64,000 bases of DNA, from positions 3,534,001 through 3,598,000 of the forward strand of contig JANTUC010000001.1 in assembly GCA_026873275.1 (NCBI GenBank), in the 5' to 3' direction. A program made the translations under genes and the position numbers. The notes beneath the pieces are model-generated. The model did no database searches, was not told the DNA's origin, and saw only the letters and a program-made list of their open reading frames with translations. Source of the stretch: Pseudopithomyces maydicus. Taxonomy: Eukaryota; Ascomycota; Dothideomycetes; Pleosporales; Didymosphaeriaceae. This document shows, piece after piece, positions 25,201 to 36,738 of the stretch; the stretch's first letter is position 1; every line of letters begins with the position of its first letter.

Positions 25201-28200
25201 TGCAACGTACTTAGATATATCGCGAAATATTGATACAATCTTATGAAATGTTATCTTACTTGTTATGTCATGAAGAAGCCCCATCTGTTTTGCTTTCTTC
25301 ATTGCTGCCTCAGTCTCTTCACTAAAGTCGTAATGACCCGATTAGATCATACCGACAACAGCTGTGTAGTAAACGAATCACAACATATTAATCAGACAGA
25401 ATGTACAAACTAAAACAAAAGACCAAATATGACAAGGTGAATGAAATCGATAAGCGGGTTCACTGCTGCCACATCCGCTTAGAGCCTTGTCTATCTCTTC
25501 GTGACATCCAGGTCCAGAACTTCGGTTATGATTGGGGCTCAAGAGTCACTGGTTAAGACAATGCAACCTATCTTAGCGAAGACAGACCGAATATGTGGAT
25601 AACCATGGAAGAGAATCAAAGGTAGAGTACTTGATCTTAGTTCACACATATGCCACGAGCAGCCTGAAAGCGCTGTCAGATACTTATACACCATATTCGA
25701 CAACCCAAAGCATCACATTTAATCAAAGCTTTTCGAAGAACAGTACGTGTAGTTGTTAACTTGTTTTTTCCAGGCGAAGAATCAAAACAGAAATCATATG
25801 AAGATGGAATTGTAATAAACTTGGAGGAAGAACAATGGGAAAATCTTGCTCCAACGTTTTCATGACTTTTATATACTTTATATCGTATGTTGGATGTTTT
25901 TTTTTGTTATCAGAGTACAATATATAGATGTTTGCGGAGTGGTGAGTGGAATATGGCGTATATTCATCTCTCATGGGCTATAATTACATGCACAAAATTA
26001 CAAATGATTGCAAAATTTTGGTAAAGACCAATATTCTGAATCTTTTAGTACAGTAGTTTTGTTTCTTTTAACATTTATCTTGTCGTGATAATAATATTTT
26101 TTAGTCAATGAGACGATGAATAGAGTCACTGAACCCTCTAAAAATATAATATAGCCATACAAAGGCGAATATGTTTAAGTCCCAAATTTTTTTTCAAGCA
26201 TATAAACAAAAAATATAGAAGATGCCCAGATTCAAAGTCATGCGCAATGTTCGGGATTTGAAGATGTGGTATAGTAGAAGTTCATTCTCATTTAGGTCGC
26301 TGTCTGAACTTTGGACGCCTTATCAGAATATTAGAGTACAGAAAAAATGCGAATAACTCTTTCTGTACGTAAAGAAAACATTTCTTATTACCAAAATTCC
26401 TTCCTTGCTATATAGCTCAGCTTCAAATTTTTCACTCTCTCACACACACGTTTCTGTCGAGATTAGTACTTTGCCAATTAATACAGCACTACCTACCATC
26501 CTTCGTGTACGCTTGTACTATTTTTATACTATTTTACGCTACATAAAATCAAATTCTCAAATACATCTTTGTACGCCCTTTTGCATGGCAGTCGCTTGAC
26601 GCGGCTATCGTTTCTTTCTGGTCGTATTTCCCCTCCGAAGCATTACAGAAAGTTTTGCGACAAGATCAAATCTCGCTACGTTGATGGAAAAAACTTAATC
26701 GTCTGCTTATTACGTACTGGTAATTCGTTCTTCTGTAGTTGATCTATGTACACATCACTCGGCAACACGCAGTCAGTTCACTCACTCTGCATAATCAACA
26801 CATGGAAGAAATTAGATATACCCACATAGTGAAGTCAAGAAAGCTAACAGTATAGTGATGTCAAACTCAACTTCCTACGATGCAGACAGACTAAGTGTAC
26901 ACTGCAGCGACGTCATGCAGCATCTCCAAAGTCATCACTCTACTAATTAACGCATGTGAGATCGACACCTCTCGCCCCAAGAGATTTCTACATCTCTGTA
27001 CCATACGGAAAATCATTAACGACCATTTATCCAAGCGCTTCGAAAGTAGCATCCTCAAAATCCGTTACCCTTCGTGAAGAAAAAAAGAAACGCCCATCAG
27101 ACATCCCGCAAACCCTCAGCCCACGAAAACCGCAGCACGCGCTGGAACGCCCACGCATCCATCAGACCCTTGTGGCGTTCCCCAAAGACGCATACAACAT
27201 AGTTCTGAAACACCCCTCCCGACCCTGCAGGACCTCGGCTGCAAAGCAGCGAAGAAGAAAAACGAGCTGCAAAGCTCGGCTGGACCGGACCTTGCAGAAT
27301 GTACAAGGACCCTTCCGTTGGCATCATCCACAAGATGCGTGTGCATGTAGCTCGAACCAGGAATTCTGGTTTTCAGGGTGTCGTTTACAAGTCGATGTAT
27401 GCAGGTATGTATGCATATATACGAGGTTCGTGAATCTGCTTGCGAATGGGGTGGTCGCGCTGGGGGTCTCGGACGCGGTCAGGGTCCAGCTGTGCTGGGA
27501 TTGGCGGGCGCATTCGTATTCACGATGTCGACTGACGGATACGAAGGCGACGAACATGCAGGTGTGTGTAGCTGAATAGCATTTGCGTAATGTGCTGAAA
27601 TCGCATTACTCGTGTTAGGATGGCGATGGGGGTGGGGTCATGCAGTTCGTACATGCTGTAAGTACATACATAGTTCACGACGTGCTGGGGAGGGTACCTG
27701 CGGCGGTGATCAGTGGGACTGGACGGCCAATGAGCAGGTGCGTATGTGTTTGGCTTTCGTATTGGCTATCTTGGAGTGCCACAGCGTAGAACCTTCGCCT
27801 ATGGCTCTGCGGTGCTTGACAGGAACGCCGTGGCTTGACTTTGATCTACGGCAGTTGTTCTGTCGGCAAGTCTTTCTATCTGGACCCTGGAGATATGGTC
27901 TTACTGGGTATTTCTTACGAGCACCTATATATAGTCCATAACTCCAGATACTATTCGTATCAGTACTATAATGATAATGAGGTGTCCGCCTCTGCTGTTG
28001 CTCCAAGGTGTGCTATGAGTTTCGCCACGTCAAATAGTAGATATGAACTGCCTAGACGCCCAAAGCTTCCTTCAACGCCCAGCGTTGTCGTGGTGCGTCT
28101 AGTCGCATACGGAAGTGACACCTGTACATAGCGCTTCTGACAAGTTCGTCTAACCCTGAAAGCGGCCGTATGCAAGCAAGCATGCCAAAATGCGGCAGTT

Positions 28201-28326
28201 AAGCATGCGCGGGAGGAGCCTGGTCCAGGAACAACCGCGTATCGCTCTGGCGCCTATCGATTTAAGAACAGACTAGTCAAGCCCTTCGCTTGCGAAATGT
28301 AGCTTGACATATCTACCTGCATAGGT
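22269..28326. other. Six-kilobase gene desert, AT-rich in its middle
   Basis: I find no supported gene. 22.3-24.0 kb is of mixed composition, with many CGCG/TCGC motifs and only small unrelated open frames. About 24.2-27.1 kb is distinctly AT-rich with frequent TA steps and stop codons in every frame, which would fit decayed repeats, possibly after repeat-induced point mutation. 27.1-28.3 kb returns to average composition without a coding signature. Nothing resembling a transposase or reverse transcriptase is readable. Confidence 0.5.
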
Positions 28327-28979
28327 CTAGGCCTCGTGTTTCTTGCTATCAGAAGCCACACTTTGCGACTGCCATTCTTCGACCACGGGGACTAGGGCCA
28401 CGGCGGATGCGTATTTCGAATCGTGGCTGATACTGACTTCGCATAGCTGTCCGTCCAATGATTCGATATCAAAGCTTATGTCACGAGTGATCGTCGCCTG
28501 AGGTGGAGGTTTGGGTGGTTCGGGCAAGCGGTTGCGTAAGACCAATGCTTGAGGGCGGGACGTCGCCCCAGGCGATGATTTTGACAGAGCTATAGGTAGG
28601 ATAACGATATGGTGGAAGCCATTAGATAGACCAAGGTGTTCGCATGCTTTGCGTACGGCTTCTTTCGCAGCCCACCTGCATGTTTGTTAGCATTCAGCTT
28701 GCAGACCCGAGAACACTAATATTACCTCCCTGCAAGGAATGCTGCAATCTTTTTGCGATCAGCACTTGATTCGCTCTCATGGCCCTGGAGCCTTTTCCGA
28801 AAGCGGTGGTAAAAGTATTGCTGTTCAGGCCATGTCAATAGCTTTGGAACAAATCGATTGAGCGAAGATCCCTCGGACGATGGAGCCGCAGTGCCTTTAA
28901 AAACAATGTCATAAATACGCTGAGTATTACAGATGTCATTGCCCACTCGAAAGGGGAATGGAAATGGACGTGGAGGCAT
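28327..28979 (-). CDS. PPT2: Holo-[acyl-carrier-protein] synthase (4'-phosphopantetheinyl transferase, AcpS/Ppt2 type)
   Basis: Transfers 4'-phosphopantetheine from CoA to the serine of mitochondrial acyl-carrier protein, activating type II fatty-acid/lipoate synthesis (family knowledge). 200 aa in two exons (28726-28979 and 28327-28675) around a 50-nt intron. The N-terminus carries VGNDICNTQRIYD, with D15 at the metal-binding Asp of AcpS (family consensus G-T/I-D; here G-N-D). The second signature WAAKEAVRKACEH is rebuilt exactly across the intron, with E90 the second metal ligand. A C-terminal VSISHDSKYASAVAL strand matches the family end. The length is normal for fungal AcpS-type enzymes and shorter than the cytosolic NpgA type. 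There is no obvious long presequence. The same-strand tRNA-Ser lies 176 bp upstream. Confidence 0.88.
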
Positions 28980-29154
28980 GACGGCGGGGAGAGCTCCGTC
29001 CGGGAGCGTTGTCGAGAGCTACAGCATTAGGTAAGCATGATCGCTTGGCGTTGCATTGATGCATGCGACGACCACCATCGTCTCCACTGAGGCTCCACAG
29101 ACGCAAAAAAAAACCACTGCTCGATAGGATCACAGCAGAGAATCGCAAAAAGAT

Positions 29155-29235
29155 CGACGTGGGCCAGATTCGAACTGACGCTCCCGAAGGAACAAGATTT
29201 CTAGTCTTGCGCGATAACCACTCCGCCACCACGCC
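29155..29235 (-). tRNA. tRNA-Ser (anticodon AGA)
   Basis: The minus strand folds as a class II tRNA. The 7-bp acceptor GGCGTGG pairs with CCACGTC (one G-T pair) and the discriminator is G. The anticodon stem CAAGA/TCTTG encloses loop CTAGAAA with anticodon AGA. A long variable arm follows (TTCCTTCGGGAG region), and the T arm GTCAG-TTCGAAT-CTGGC. No intron. A run of five T on the transcribed strand (plus 29147-29151) lies immediately downstream, as expected for a Pol III terminator. Confidence 0.93.
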
Positions 29236-30240
29236 TTGTACCACCCTCTCTTGGAGGTGTGATGGAAGATTTTGGATAATTAGTGTACATATATCATTTT
29301 GCAAAATGTACATCATAGAATCGCATTCCGGGAATGCAAATCTAATTATAGCGTGATCTGCAGCCCACCCTCTATCTCCACCCCACCAGCACAGCATCGC
29401 CCAAACGAGCAATTTGTAAGACCATCAGCGCGCCTTCCACGATCCTGGCTGTGATGTCTGTGATGTCTGCGTTCGCATCTACCGCGTCGCCACACCTCGT
29501 ATGAGTCCATCGTCGGGACGGATGGGCCGACCTTCTTGTGCGCTGCAGCCTCGTCTTTCCAGTCCGGAATCCTCTTTTCCGCCCCACCGTCCTGGTTTGC
29601 ATCATCCTCCTACCTTCGACGCAGCCCTGTTGAGCGATCATCACTCGGATTGCCCAATACCCGCAGTCGTACCCCAGTCGCGCGTGGCCTCAGACACGAT
29701 GTCTGGAAGCCTACACTTTGTTTTCGGACTTCGATCTGAGCATGATGACCGCAACCCCGACGTGCGGGCCCAATCATGCAACAACGGCAGTCCGTATACA
29801 TTGCCCGATTGGCGCACTTACCCTGTAAAGATTAGCTCCCGACGTCAGGTATACAACAATAGCGTGCTGACTGCAGCTAAAACCCAAGGCCTGAGCTCTA
29901 AAGCCTGATGCAGACGGACACACTGTAAGCTGTAGGCTAGTCTAGTCGGCGGGTTGGGGTGAGGGATGCTTCCCTCTGCGGCCTTGTGCGACTGGGGTTC
30001 CCAAGCTGGAACCCCGACCCCCCGGCAGAGGTCATTCGAAGCCTGCGGACACATATAATGGTGAGGTGGCCGTGGGGCGGCACCGCCGCTTAGTCTTCAT
30101 CAAATGTCCGGTTTGCAACTACCTTAGGTACTTAGCTCGCGGTATATACGCATGTGTAGGACGCACGAGTTCTGACCTAACAGCACTCCGACATATATGG
30201 GTTGTGGCTCCCCTCTTCGAAAATCCAACTTTCGGTAAAC
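29236..30240. other. Intergenic; possible unresolved minus-strand fragment
   Basis: No gene is certain. On the minus strand 29375-29480 encodes a peptide (ITDITARIVEGALMVLQIAR, then LGDAVLVGW) with a regular hydrophobic/charged pattern, and a neighbouring frame around 29480-29580 reads WKDEAAAHKKVGPS. Together they could be the C-terminus of a small gene broken by frame errors like those elsewhere in the window. I do not recognise the family. Confidence 0.3.
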
Positions 30241-32047
30241 ATGGGCCCACTTCCCTCTCCACGCCTGCCTGGCGTGCTCATCCTGCGAGCAGAGGCCACC
30301 GGGCCAGAGTACGCGAGATGGAAAAGAGAGATCAAGAGCGCCTTCACAGCAAAGGGAACCTGGGGGCACTGCGATGGAACCACAAAGATGCCAATGCCCG
30401 GAGCGGGTCCCAACTTTTTCTCCCCGGTGTCGCAACCCGACATGCAGACAACACTTTTGGAGGATCGCAAGGCTTGGGTGAAGAAGGATCGCGAAGTCAA
30501 GCTGGACATCTTCCTGTCGGTATCAGACGATATCAAGGTTGAGATATTCGAAGTCGGACCCCCACTACCGCCATCGGCCATGACTGCGAAGGAGATGCTC
30601 GAAGCGCTTGACGAACACTACGATGGCTTCAAGTTTGAAGATTACCACCACGTCTTCTGTCACTTTCTCAACCTCCACATTGATCACTACACCAACCTTG
30701 CAGAATTCAATGCCGAGTTCCAGGCCACACTGGATGATTTGCTAGACCACGGTCACCCAATGAGCAACATGCAGGCCTGCAGCGCCTACTTCTCCAAGCT
30801 ACGTTGCACGCAAAATCCTTGGGTCGCAAAGCGAATAAAAGCATGGGATAGCCGGAGCGAGGAGCCACAGCTGGCTGAACTTTTGAAAGAGTCACCGCCG
30901 TGGTCCATCATCCGCCCGTTGACCATGTCCTCCAGCAAAGCTGCTTCACACAAGTCAGTACCGGCATCGATACCAGAAGAGCCTCCTCTGGACACACCAC
31001 ACCACTCCGACGGCGAATACAGCCCATCCGAGCACTCCATCTCAACCGTCTCCTCCGCCAAAGCATCACACTCCCGCGACATGTCTAGCTCAACAACCGG
31101 ATCCCAGGAAATCACCATCCACGCCTCCTACGAGGACCTCACCGACCTCCAACTCGAAGCCTTCCCCGACGTCCCAACCGGCGTCCCAGCCCTATACAAC
31201 ATCCCCCAACGGGTCTCCAGCGTCTCCAAAATCTCCATGCACTCTCTCCCCCCATCAACCGACCCCTCCCCCCATCCCCGCTCCCACAGAACGTTCCCGC
31301 TCCGTCTCCCCCCAGACCAAACCCCGCCGCAAAGCCGCAAAACCCCCCACCAAACTCCCCTCCCCAACAACCGTTACACCAACCCTCCAAGGCCTCGAGC
31401 AGACACACCCCGCACTCCGCTCCCCCTCCCAAAACAGGACTCCATCCCAGAACCAACAGTCACCCCGGAACAGCTCGAATTCCCCCCCGCGCCACGCCAC
31501 TCCTCGCCCCCGCTCACACCCCCCTCGCATCACCGCCCCACCTTCACAGCGCCAGAACTCCAAGCCGACGTCCCATCCGCCCACATCGCAGCCGTCATGC
31601 GGGCGCTCACGCCGTCCCCGCCTCCCACCATCAGCCTCGCGCCGCCCTCCCCCGAGACGCGGCGCCCCGCCTCCTCCCGCTCCGCCATGTCGCCGCACGA
31701 CCACAGCTTCTCCGACTGGGCGCAGACACGGCCGCTACTCCGCATCGACTCGGACGCGAGCAGCGTGCTGAGTTTGCCGCTGCAGGGCGCGGTGCGCAGC
31801 GCGACGCCCGAGTTTGCGGACCATACGATCTCGGAGGGGGCAAGAAGGGGGCGGTGGGATCGGGGATCATGGCTGCGGCGGTGGCGACGAAGAAAGGGGG
31901 GATTTTGGGGCGAGGGTCAAGTTTGAGGCGGGGATGGGGAGGAGGGGACTTGTGGTGCCGAGTGAGGAGGAGAAGAAGGCGAGGAAGAGGAGTTGGAGTA
32001 TCAAGGCGAGGTTGAGCGCGAAGCATGGGATCAGGGAGATTATTTGA
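30241..32047 (+). CDS. Protein with Ty1/copia Gag-like N-terminal domain and disordered Pro/Ser-rich tail (apparent frameshifts near 3' end)
   Basis: About 602 aa after correction. The N-terminal 230 residues have the layout of a copia Gag/UBN2-type domain: a YARWKREIKSAFTAKGTWGHCDGT block, an AWVKKDREVKLDIFLSVSDDI block, a TAKEMLEALDEHYDGF block, then helices ending YFSKLRC and WVAKRIKAWD. No zinc knuckle, protease, integrase or reverse transcriptase follows. Instead there is a long Ser/Pro-rich disordered region and a basic C-terminus (EEEKKARKRSWSIKARLSAK). I start at 30241 rather than 30202 because the domain begins there. The 3' end needs two single-base gains at G runs (31836-31840; 31896-31910) to stay open to 32047, and a compensating pair around 31260-31430 is possible. 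A host-adopted Gag protein is my inference; its function is unknown. Confidence 0.6.
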
Positions 32048-33482
32048 GTGGGTTGTTTCTTTTGTTTTGGGCATCGTTTTGCGGGGTTGCCTTTTCTATT
32101 TCGCTTTTATTTTTTCTCATTCATTTCCTTGCGTCATGGGCGGCGATCACGGATGGGATGGTTGGGGTGATATGGGTATAACGCGGCGTTTCAGAGGCGG
32201 GATTTGTACTTGTTTCTCTGTTCCCTTTGCTCTTCTCCTTTGTCACCGCGCTCGCGATGCGCATTTTCCACTCTCCTACCTCGCGTTCTCGTCTCTCCTA
32301 CATATACCCGCTTCGCTTCGCAGCCACCCTGGCCACGAAGCAAGCAAGCGACGGCGCCGGTCTCTACACAGATCTCATTCTTACTTCTCTTGAAGTTTCT
32401 CCTATGTTTTAGAATCTCACTACCCAAGTACTTCTAATCCTCCGCTGTACATATACACATACATACTCAGTATCTATCTCTACGACGCTAAACGACGAAT
32501 GGGATGATAGATTAGGTTGCAGACAAAACAATTACTAGTTCACAAACACAAACACACAAACACACACAAACACAAACACACACAAACATACATATACACA
32601 AACAATGACAAAATGGTTATCAATACATACATACTCCGTGATTACGCAGTTTTCTCAGGAACTTCGTCGACCCCTCACCACGGATCTAACTACTAGACTA
32701 GATGGTTAGTCCATCCTGCCAGGTACAGACAGCGTTGACGTAGACAAGTACGTACATACACACACATACATGTCCGGCTCCTCACCTCAGCCGGACGCCT
32801 TGACGCTGACGCCTTGACACGGGAATCATCACCATGTAATAGACCTCGCGAGTTAAGGCTTGCCCAGGTGGGATTTCCATTTCCACATCCTATTGACGTA
32901 CCAAAGATGCAGTGTAGTTTACCAAGAAAGAAAAAAAAAGAGGTCGTGGATGGGTAGCGTTCCCGTAGCGCCGTCCCGTGTACCGAACCGTGCTAACTGC
33001 ATTCTCTCACTCACGCGACAACTTTTACCTCTTCAGTTCTACACACCACCGGACATTAGCGCTCCGATACTCCGACATGACTTGCACCTTACACATCGAG
33101 GCAAACCTACGCACATACATCTTCACTCCCCAAGCAGCGCATGGGCCCGTCGAACGGATCGGACATGTGTAGCGGAGATTCGATTTCTCACTCGATCTGC
33201 TGATCTGATCTACTTCTCTGTTTTGGGATGCACCATCCGGGTCTACGACGAGAATGCATGCCTGACCTAATTCTACAATTCCATGAGCCTCTTCCGGGCA
33301 TAGCAGATTCATATTTCTCGGTTTTAACGTTCCTCATTATGTAGCAGATATCCGTGTCCGTGAACGCGACCACGATGTACAAACCCGAAGGGTGGAGCAA
33401 GTCCGCACACTGCCTGCAGCCCCACAATGCCCGTGGGCCCGTTCATTGCCGAACAAGACATCCCAGCACACGGTACCTGCGT
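32048..33482. other. Intergenic between convergent genes
   Basis: Two convergent 3' ends flank this stretch. It contains an ACAAACAC-type simple repeat (32541-32600), TACATACA runs and no coding signature. Confidence 0.55.
32541..32600. repeat. CA-rich microsatellite (ACAAACACAC units)
   Basis: Degenerate (CA)n/(CAAA)n array in the convergent intergenic space, read directly. Confidence 0.85.
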
Positions 33483-34961
33483 CTACTGGGTAGCTTTCAC
33501 AGCCTTGTCGAAAGCTTTGGCGACGTACTCAACGTTGTGAGAGTTGAGACCTGCCATGGAGATACGGCCGTTCTTGGTCATGTAGATATGTGAGTCCTCA
33601 CGCAGCTTCAACACTTGCTGCTCCGTCAGGCCCGTGAAGCTGAACATGCCGATCTGATCGGTGATGTGGTTCCAGGTGCCGGGGGTACCGAGCTCCTCGA
33701 GCTTGCTGCGCAACGCCTTGCGCATCTCGATGATGCGGCCGGACATGGTCCTCAGGTCCTCTTCCCACTGTGAGAAAAGCTCTGGGGTGTTCAGAATGAG
33801 CGAAGCGATGCGCGCACCATACGCCGGAGGGTTGGAGATCTCGGAGCGCTGGAGAATGGCAAGCTGGGAGGCTACACGAGTAGCAGTCGACTGGCCGTCG
33901 GACGAAGGCGCTGCGACGAAGTGGAAGCAGCCTGCACGCTCGCCGTACAAGCCAAAGTTCTTCGCATACGACTGGGCAATGCACAGCTCGAAGCCCTGCT
34001 CGACGAAGTAGCGGATAGCCCAGCCGTCACGCGAAAGGTCACCAGAAGCAAAGCCCTGGTAAGCCGTGTCAAAGAAAGGGAAGTGCTTCTTCGCGCGGAT
34101 GATCTCGGCGAGCTTCTTCCACTGATCTTGTGTGAGGTCCACGCCGGTAGGGTTGTGGGCACAGGCGTGTAGCACGACTATGCTGCCCTCGTCGGCGCTC
34201 TGTATCGTGTTGACGAAGCCATCGAAATCGAGGCCCTTGGTCTGCTTGGAGAAGTATGGGTAGGTCTTGTACGACAGGCCGACATTGGAGAAGATCTGGA
34301 AGTGGTTCGGCCACGTGGGATCGGAAACGTAGACGGTTCGCTGCGAGGTGGGCTTGTAGAACTTGGAAAGGAAAAGAGCGCCGAGATGCAATGCACCGGT
34401 GCCAGAGACGGCCTGCAGTGTGACTGCCTGTGCGCGGGTGAGTTTGAGTCACACCGAAGGTGGTGTGATGGTACTGACCCGCTTCTCTCTGATGGCGGGG
34501 CTGTCTCCGCCGAGGATGAGCTTCTGCGAGGCGGAGGTGAACTCTGCGAGACCCGAGATGGGCAGGTATTCGTGGTTCAGGTTGGGGTCGTTTCGGATGA
34601 GGTCGTCGGCCTAAAAGAGCAGGAACACGCCGTCAGCACTTCTTTCCCGGACTGTGAGCTCCTTCCGTGGGTGTTGGCTCGCACTTGCCTTCTTGACGAC
34701 GGGCAGGATCCACGGCTTCGCGTTGTCGTCGCGGTAGGCGCCAATGCCCAGGTCGACCTTGTCGGGGCTCTCGTCCTTGCGGTAGGCGGCCATGAGCCCG
34801 AACAGCGGGTCCTCGGGCGCCTGCGGGACCACGTCCGCGGTGAAGTTGGTTGCTTGAGCCATTGGGGCGACGTGGCGGGACACTTGGGAGAGGCGGGACT
34901 GGGAAGTGAGGGATGAGGGCGAGGAGGACGAAGAGAACGCGTTGGAGGATCTGGTAGGCAT
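33483..34961 (-). CDS. AAT1: Aspartate aminotransferase (probably mitochondrial, possible second cytosolic start)
   Basis: PLP enzyme interconverting aspartate + 2-oxoglutarate and oxaloacetate + glutamate; part of the malate-aspartate shuttle and nitrogen metabolism. 449 aa, intact. Exons: 34689-34961, 34479-34610, 33483-34427. The catalytic lysine is in SYAKNFGLYGERAG (K291). HACAHNPTGVD and FFDTAYQGFASGD are the substrate/PLP-binding loops, and SGTGALHLGA binds the cofactor phosphate. The first 33 residues (MPTRSSNAFSSSSS...) are Ser/Arg-rich without acids, like a mitochondrial presequence. A second in-frame ATG at 34862 (MAQATNF) would give a protein of normal cytosolic length. Intron 1 (34611-34688) begins with a GC donor (AAG|GCAAGT); intron 2 (34428-34478) is GT-AG. 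Confidence 0.95.
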
Positions 34962-35560
34962 ATTGCCAGCGGCTTCCAGGACTGGATATAGCTGTCACAC
35001 CGCCCACACCTGACCACCACCCGCCGCACTAACCCCGCAAAAACCTTGGGGGCAATCAGGCGAGCGTGGGACTCGCGACACCACGTAAAACAATCGGCCA
35101 GCAGCTGCAGCGGGGAAGCGGATTCGTGAATATTTTCCATTCTGGGCATCCGGATTGCCGACCTTTAAGTGCTTCAGCTTCGCATCACGTTCGCAGCCGA
35201 CTGTGTCCCTGCGGGCCGAGGTATCCCCACGAACTGACCGGCAGCTGACGTCGCTGTCTCATCCCACCTCTCACATGGCCCGAATATCAAAACCGTCGGC
35301 GGAGTGGGACTCGTGCGGGAGGGCTAACGGCTGCCGCTAGCGAGCCACCGAACGCTCACATAGGTGCTATCTACAGTCCATTTCCCTTCGTTCATTCACT
35401 CGTGCCATCAAACAATCCTCAAACCCATGAGTCCTCCCACGTGTCACCCTCCATGCTGCCTAGATGCCCAGCTGTGCCAGATGTGTGTCTATCCTCGGCA
35501 TCCGTGCGTCTCCACTTCACGAGACAGCCGAACGTCATAGGTAGAAGCTGCCGTCCAGTA
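34962..35560. other. Intergenic: promoter of the aminotransferase, 3' side of the SNARE gene
   Basis: No open frame of interest. Both flanking genes are on the minus strand, so this is presumably the aminotransferase promoter. Confidence 0.6.
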
Positions 35561-36738
35561 TCAAACAAACAGGTCCCACAGCACCAGCGTCGTGCAGAAC
35601 GCGCACGTCGACCAAAACAGCATCTGCGCCGTGCTCCGCCGCTCTGTTGCCCTCTTCAGCTCCTTGTTTCCGCTGCCCACGTTCTCCGTAGTCAGCTCTG
35701 CGTCGGCTACAAGCTGGTTGAGGTGTTCTGCTTGAATGTCGAGGTTGGCTGCGATGCTCGACTGCAGTTCCGAGATCTCCAAGAGAGACTTTTGCGCAGC
35801 GCTGTCCACTGTTAGCATCTGCACCCCGAGCACATAACCCACTCCACTTCACTCACCGAACCTGGTCCAGTTGATCCTCGTGATACTTCAGCAGGTCCTG
35901 GTTCTCCTGCGCGAACAGCTGAAGCTGCTCCGGGTCGAGCTGCTGCTCCACCGGAATCCGGTCGTCTTCGGGCACCTGTGTCTGCGTCGGTTTCCCACGA
36001 TAATCGGCGCTTGCGCTGTAGTTTCCGTTGCTGCCCGAGTAGCCGTCTAGAGCAGGCATGGTCCCTCTGGCCTTGTACAGCACGCTCTTGCTCTTCTCCA
36101 CCTCGCGTGTGAGCCGTATCTCCATCATACTACTCTGGGCGCGGCCGCACTCCTCGAGCGCCCGCTGCAGGTACCATATTATGCTCTCTCGGTGTGCCTT
36201 CAATGTGTTTGCCTTGGCTTCCGCGAGCTCTTCTTCAGGGCTTTTCGCCGTTATTGCACCCCCGCTGCCCATCGTCCCAAAGCCCCCAAGCCCCGCTTTG
36301 CCCGCTTCCTGTTTGCGAAGGCGCTCTCGGCGTCCTGGCGAGTTTGTTCCACGCTTTGCAAGCTAGCAATGGCACGGTTCAGCTCGCGCAGCATGTCTTT
36401 GGCGGAGGCGTCGATATCGTTCCGTTCGGCATCGGTGAGGTATTTGGAGTCCTTGTCTGCGGCGTGGCCATTCGTGCGCGCAGCCTGTTTCCGCCGCGGG
36501 GGGTGGGCGGTCGAGAGATAGCTTTGCCGTATCGATCTCAGGTGCGTGTGCAGCTGTGCAATGTGCGATCGCTGCTCAGTTAGCTGGCTTGCTCGGATCC
36601 AAAGTGGGCAACGTGGCATACAATGCGGTAGGCCTCCTTGAGGAACTCGTCCAGATTTTCCTTGCGGAAGACATGGGGCTGGACCGGCTGCGAGTTGTGT
36701 GCGGCGAGCACCTGGTTGAAGACGGGGGTCAGATCCAT
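35561..36738 (-). CDS. UFE1: ER t-SNARE, syntaxin-18/Ufe1 family (one apparent frameshift)
   Basis: Tail-anchored SNARE for retrograde Golgi-to-ER fusion (family knowledge). About 357 aa. Exon 1 (36622-36738) encodes MDLTPVFNQVLAAHNSQ, the characteristic syntaxin-18 N-terminus; exon 2 (35857-36571) has LHTHLRSIRQSYLST helices; exon 3 (35561-35801) completes the SNARE helix (HEDQLDQVR|AAQKSLLEISELQSS) and ends in a hydrophobic anchor (MLFWSTCAFCTTLVLWDLFV) at the extreme C-terminus. Introns 36572-36621 and 35802-35856 are GT-AG; the acceptor at 35802 (GGACAG) keeps the frame, whereas the nearer CTAACAG would not. One base is missing at the C run 36259-36263; restoring it joins RWAAG to AITAKSPEEE and gives 1074 nt. 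Confidence 0.85.

Noticed and set aside
30202..30240. Upstream start (MWLPSSKIQLSVN) for the Gag-like protein
   Set aside because: The added 13 residues do not look part of the domain, and the second ATG begins MGPLPSPRLPGV in a better context.
34302..34916. 204-aa open frame on the plus strand
   Set aside because: It is antisense to the aspartate aminotransferase exons, whose protein is fully recognisable.
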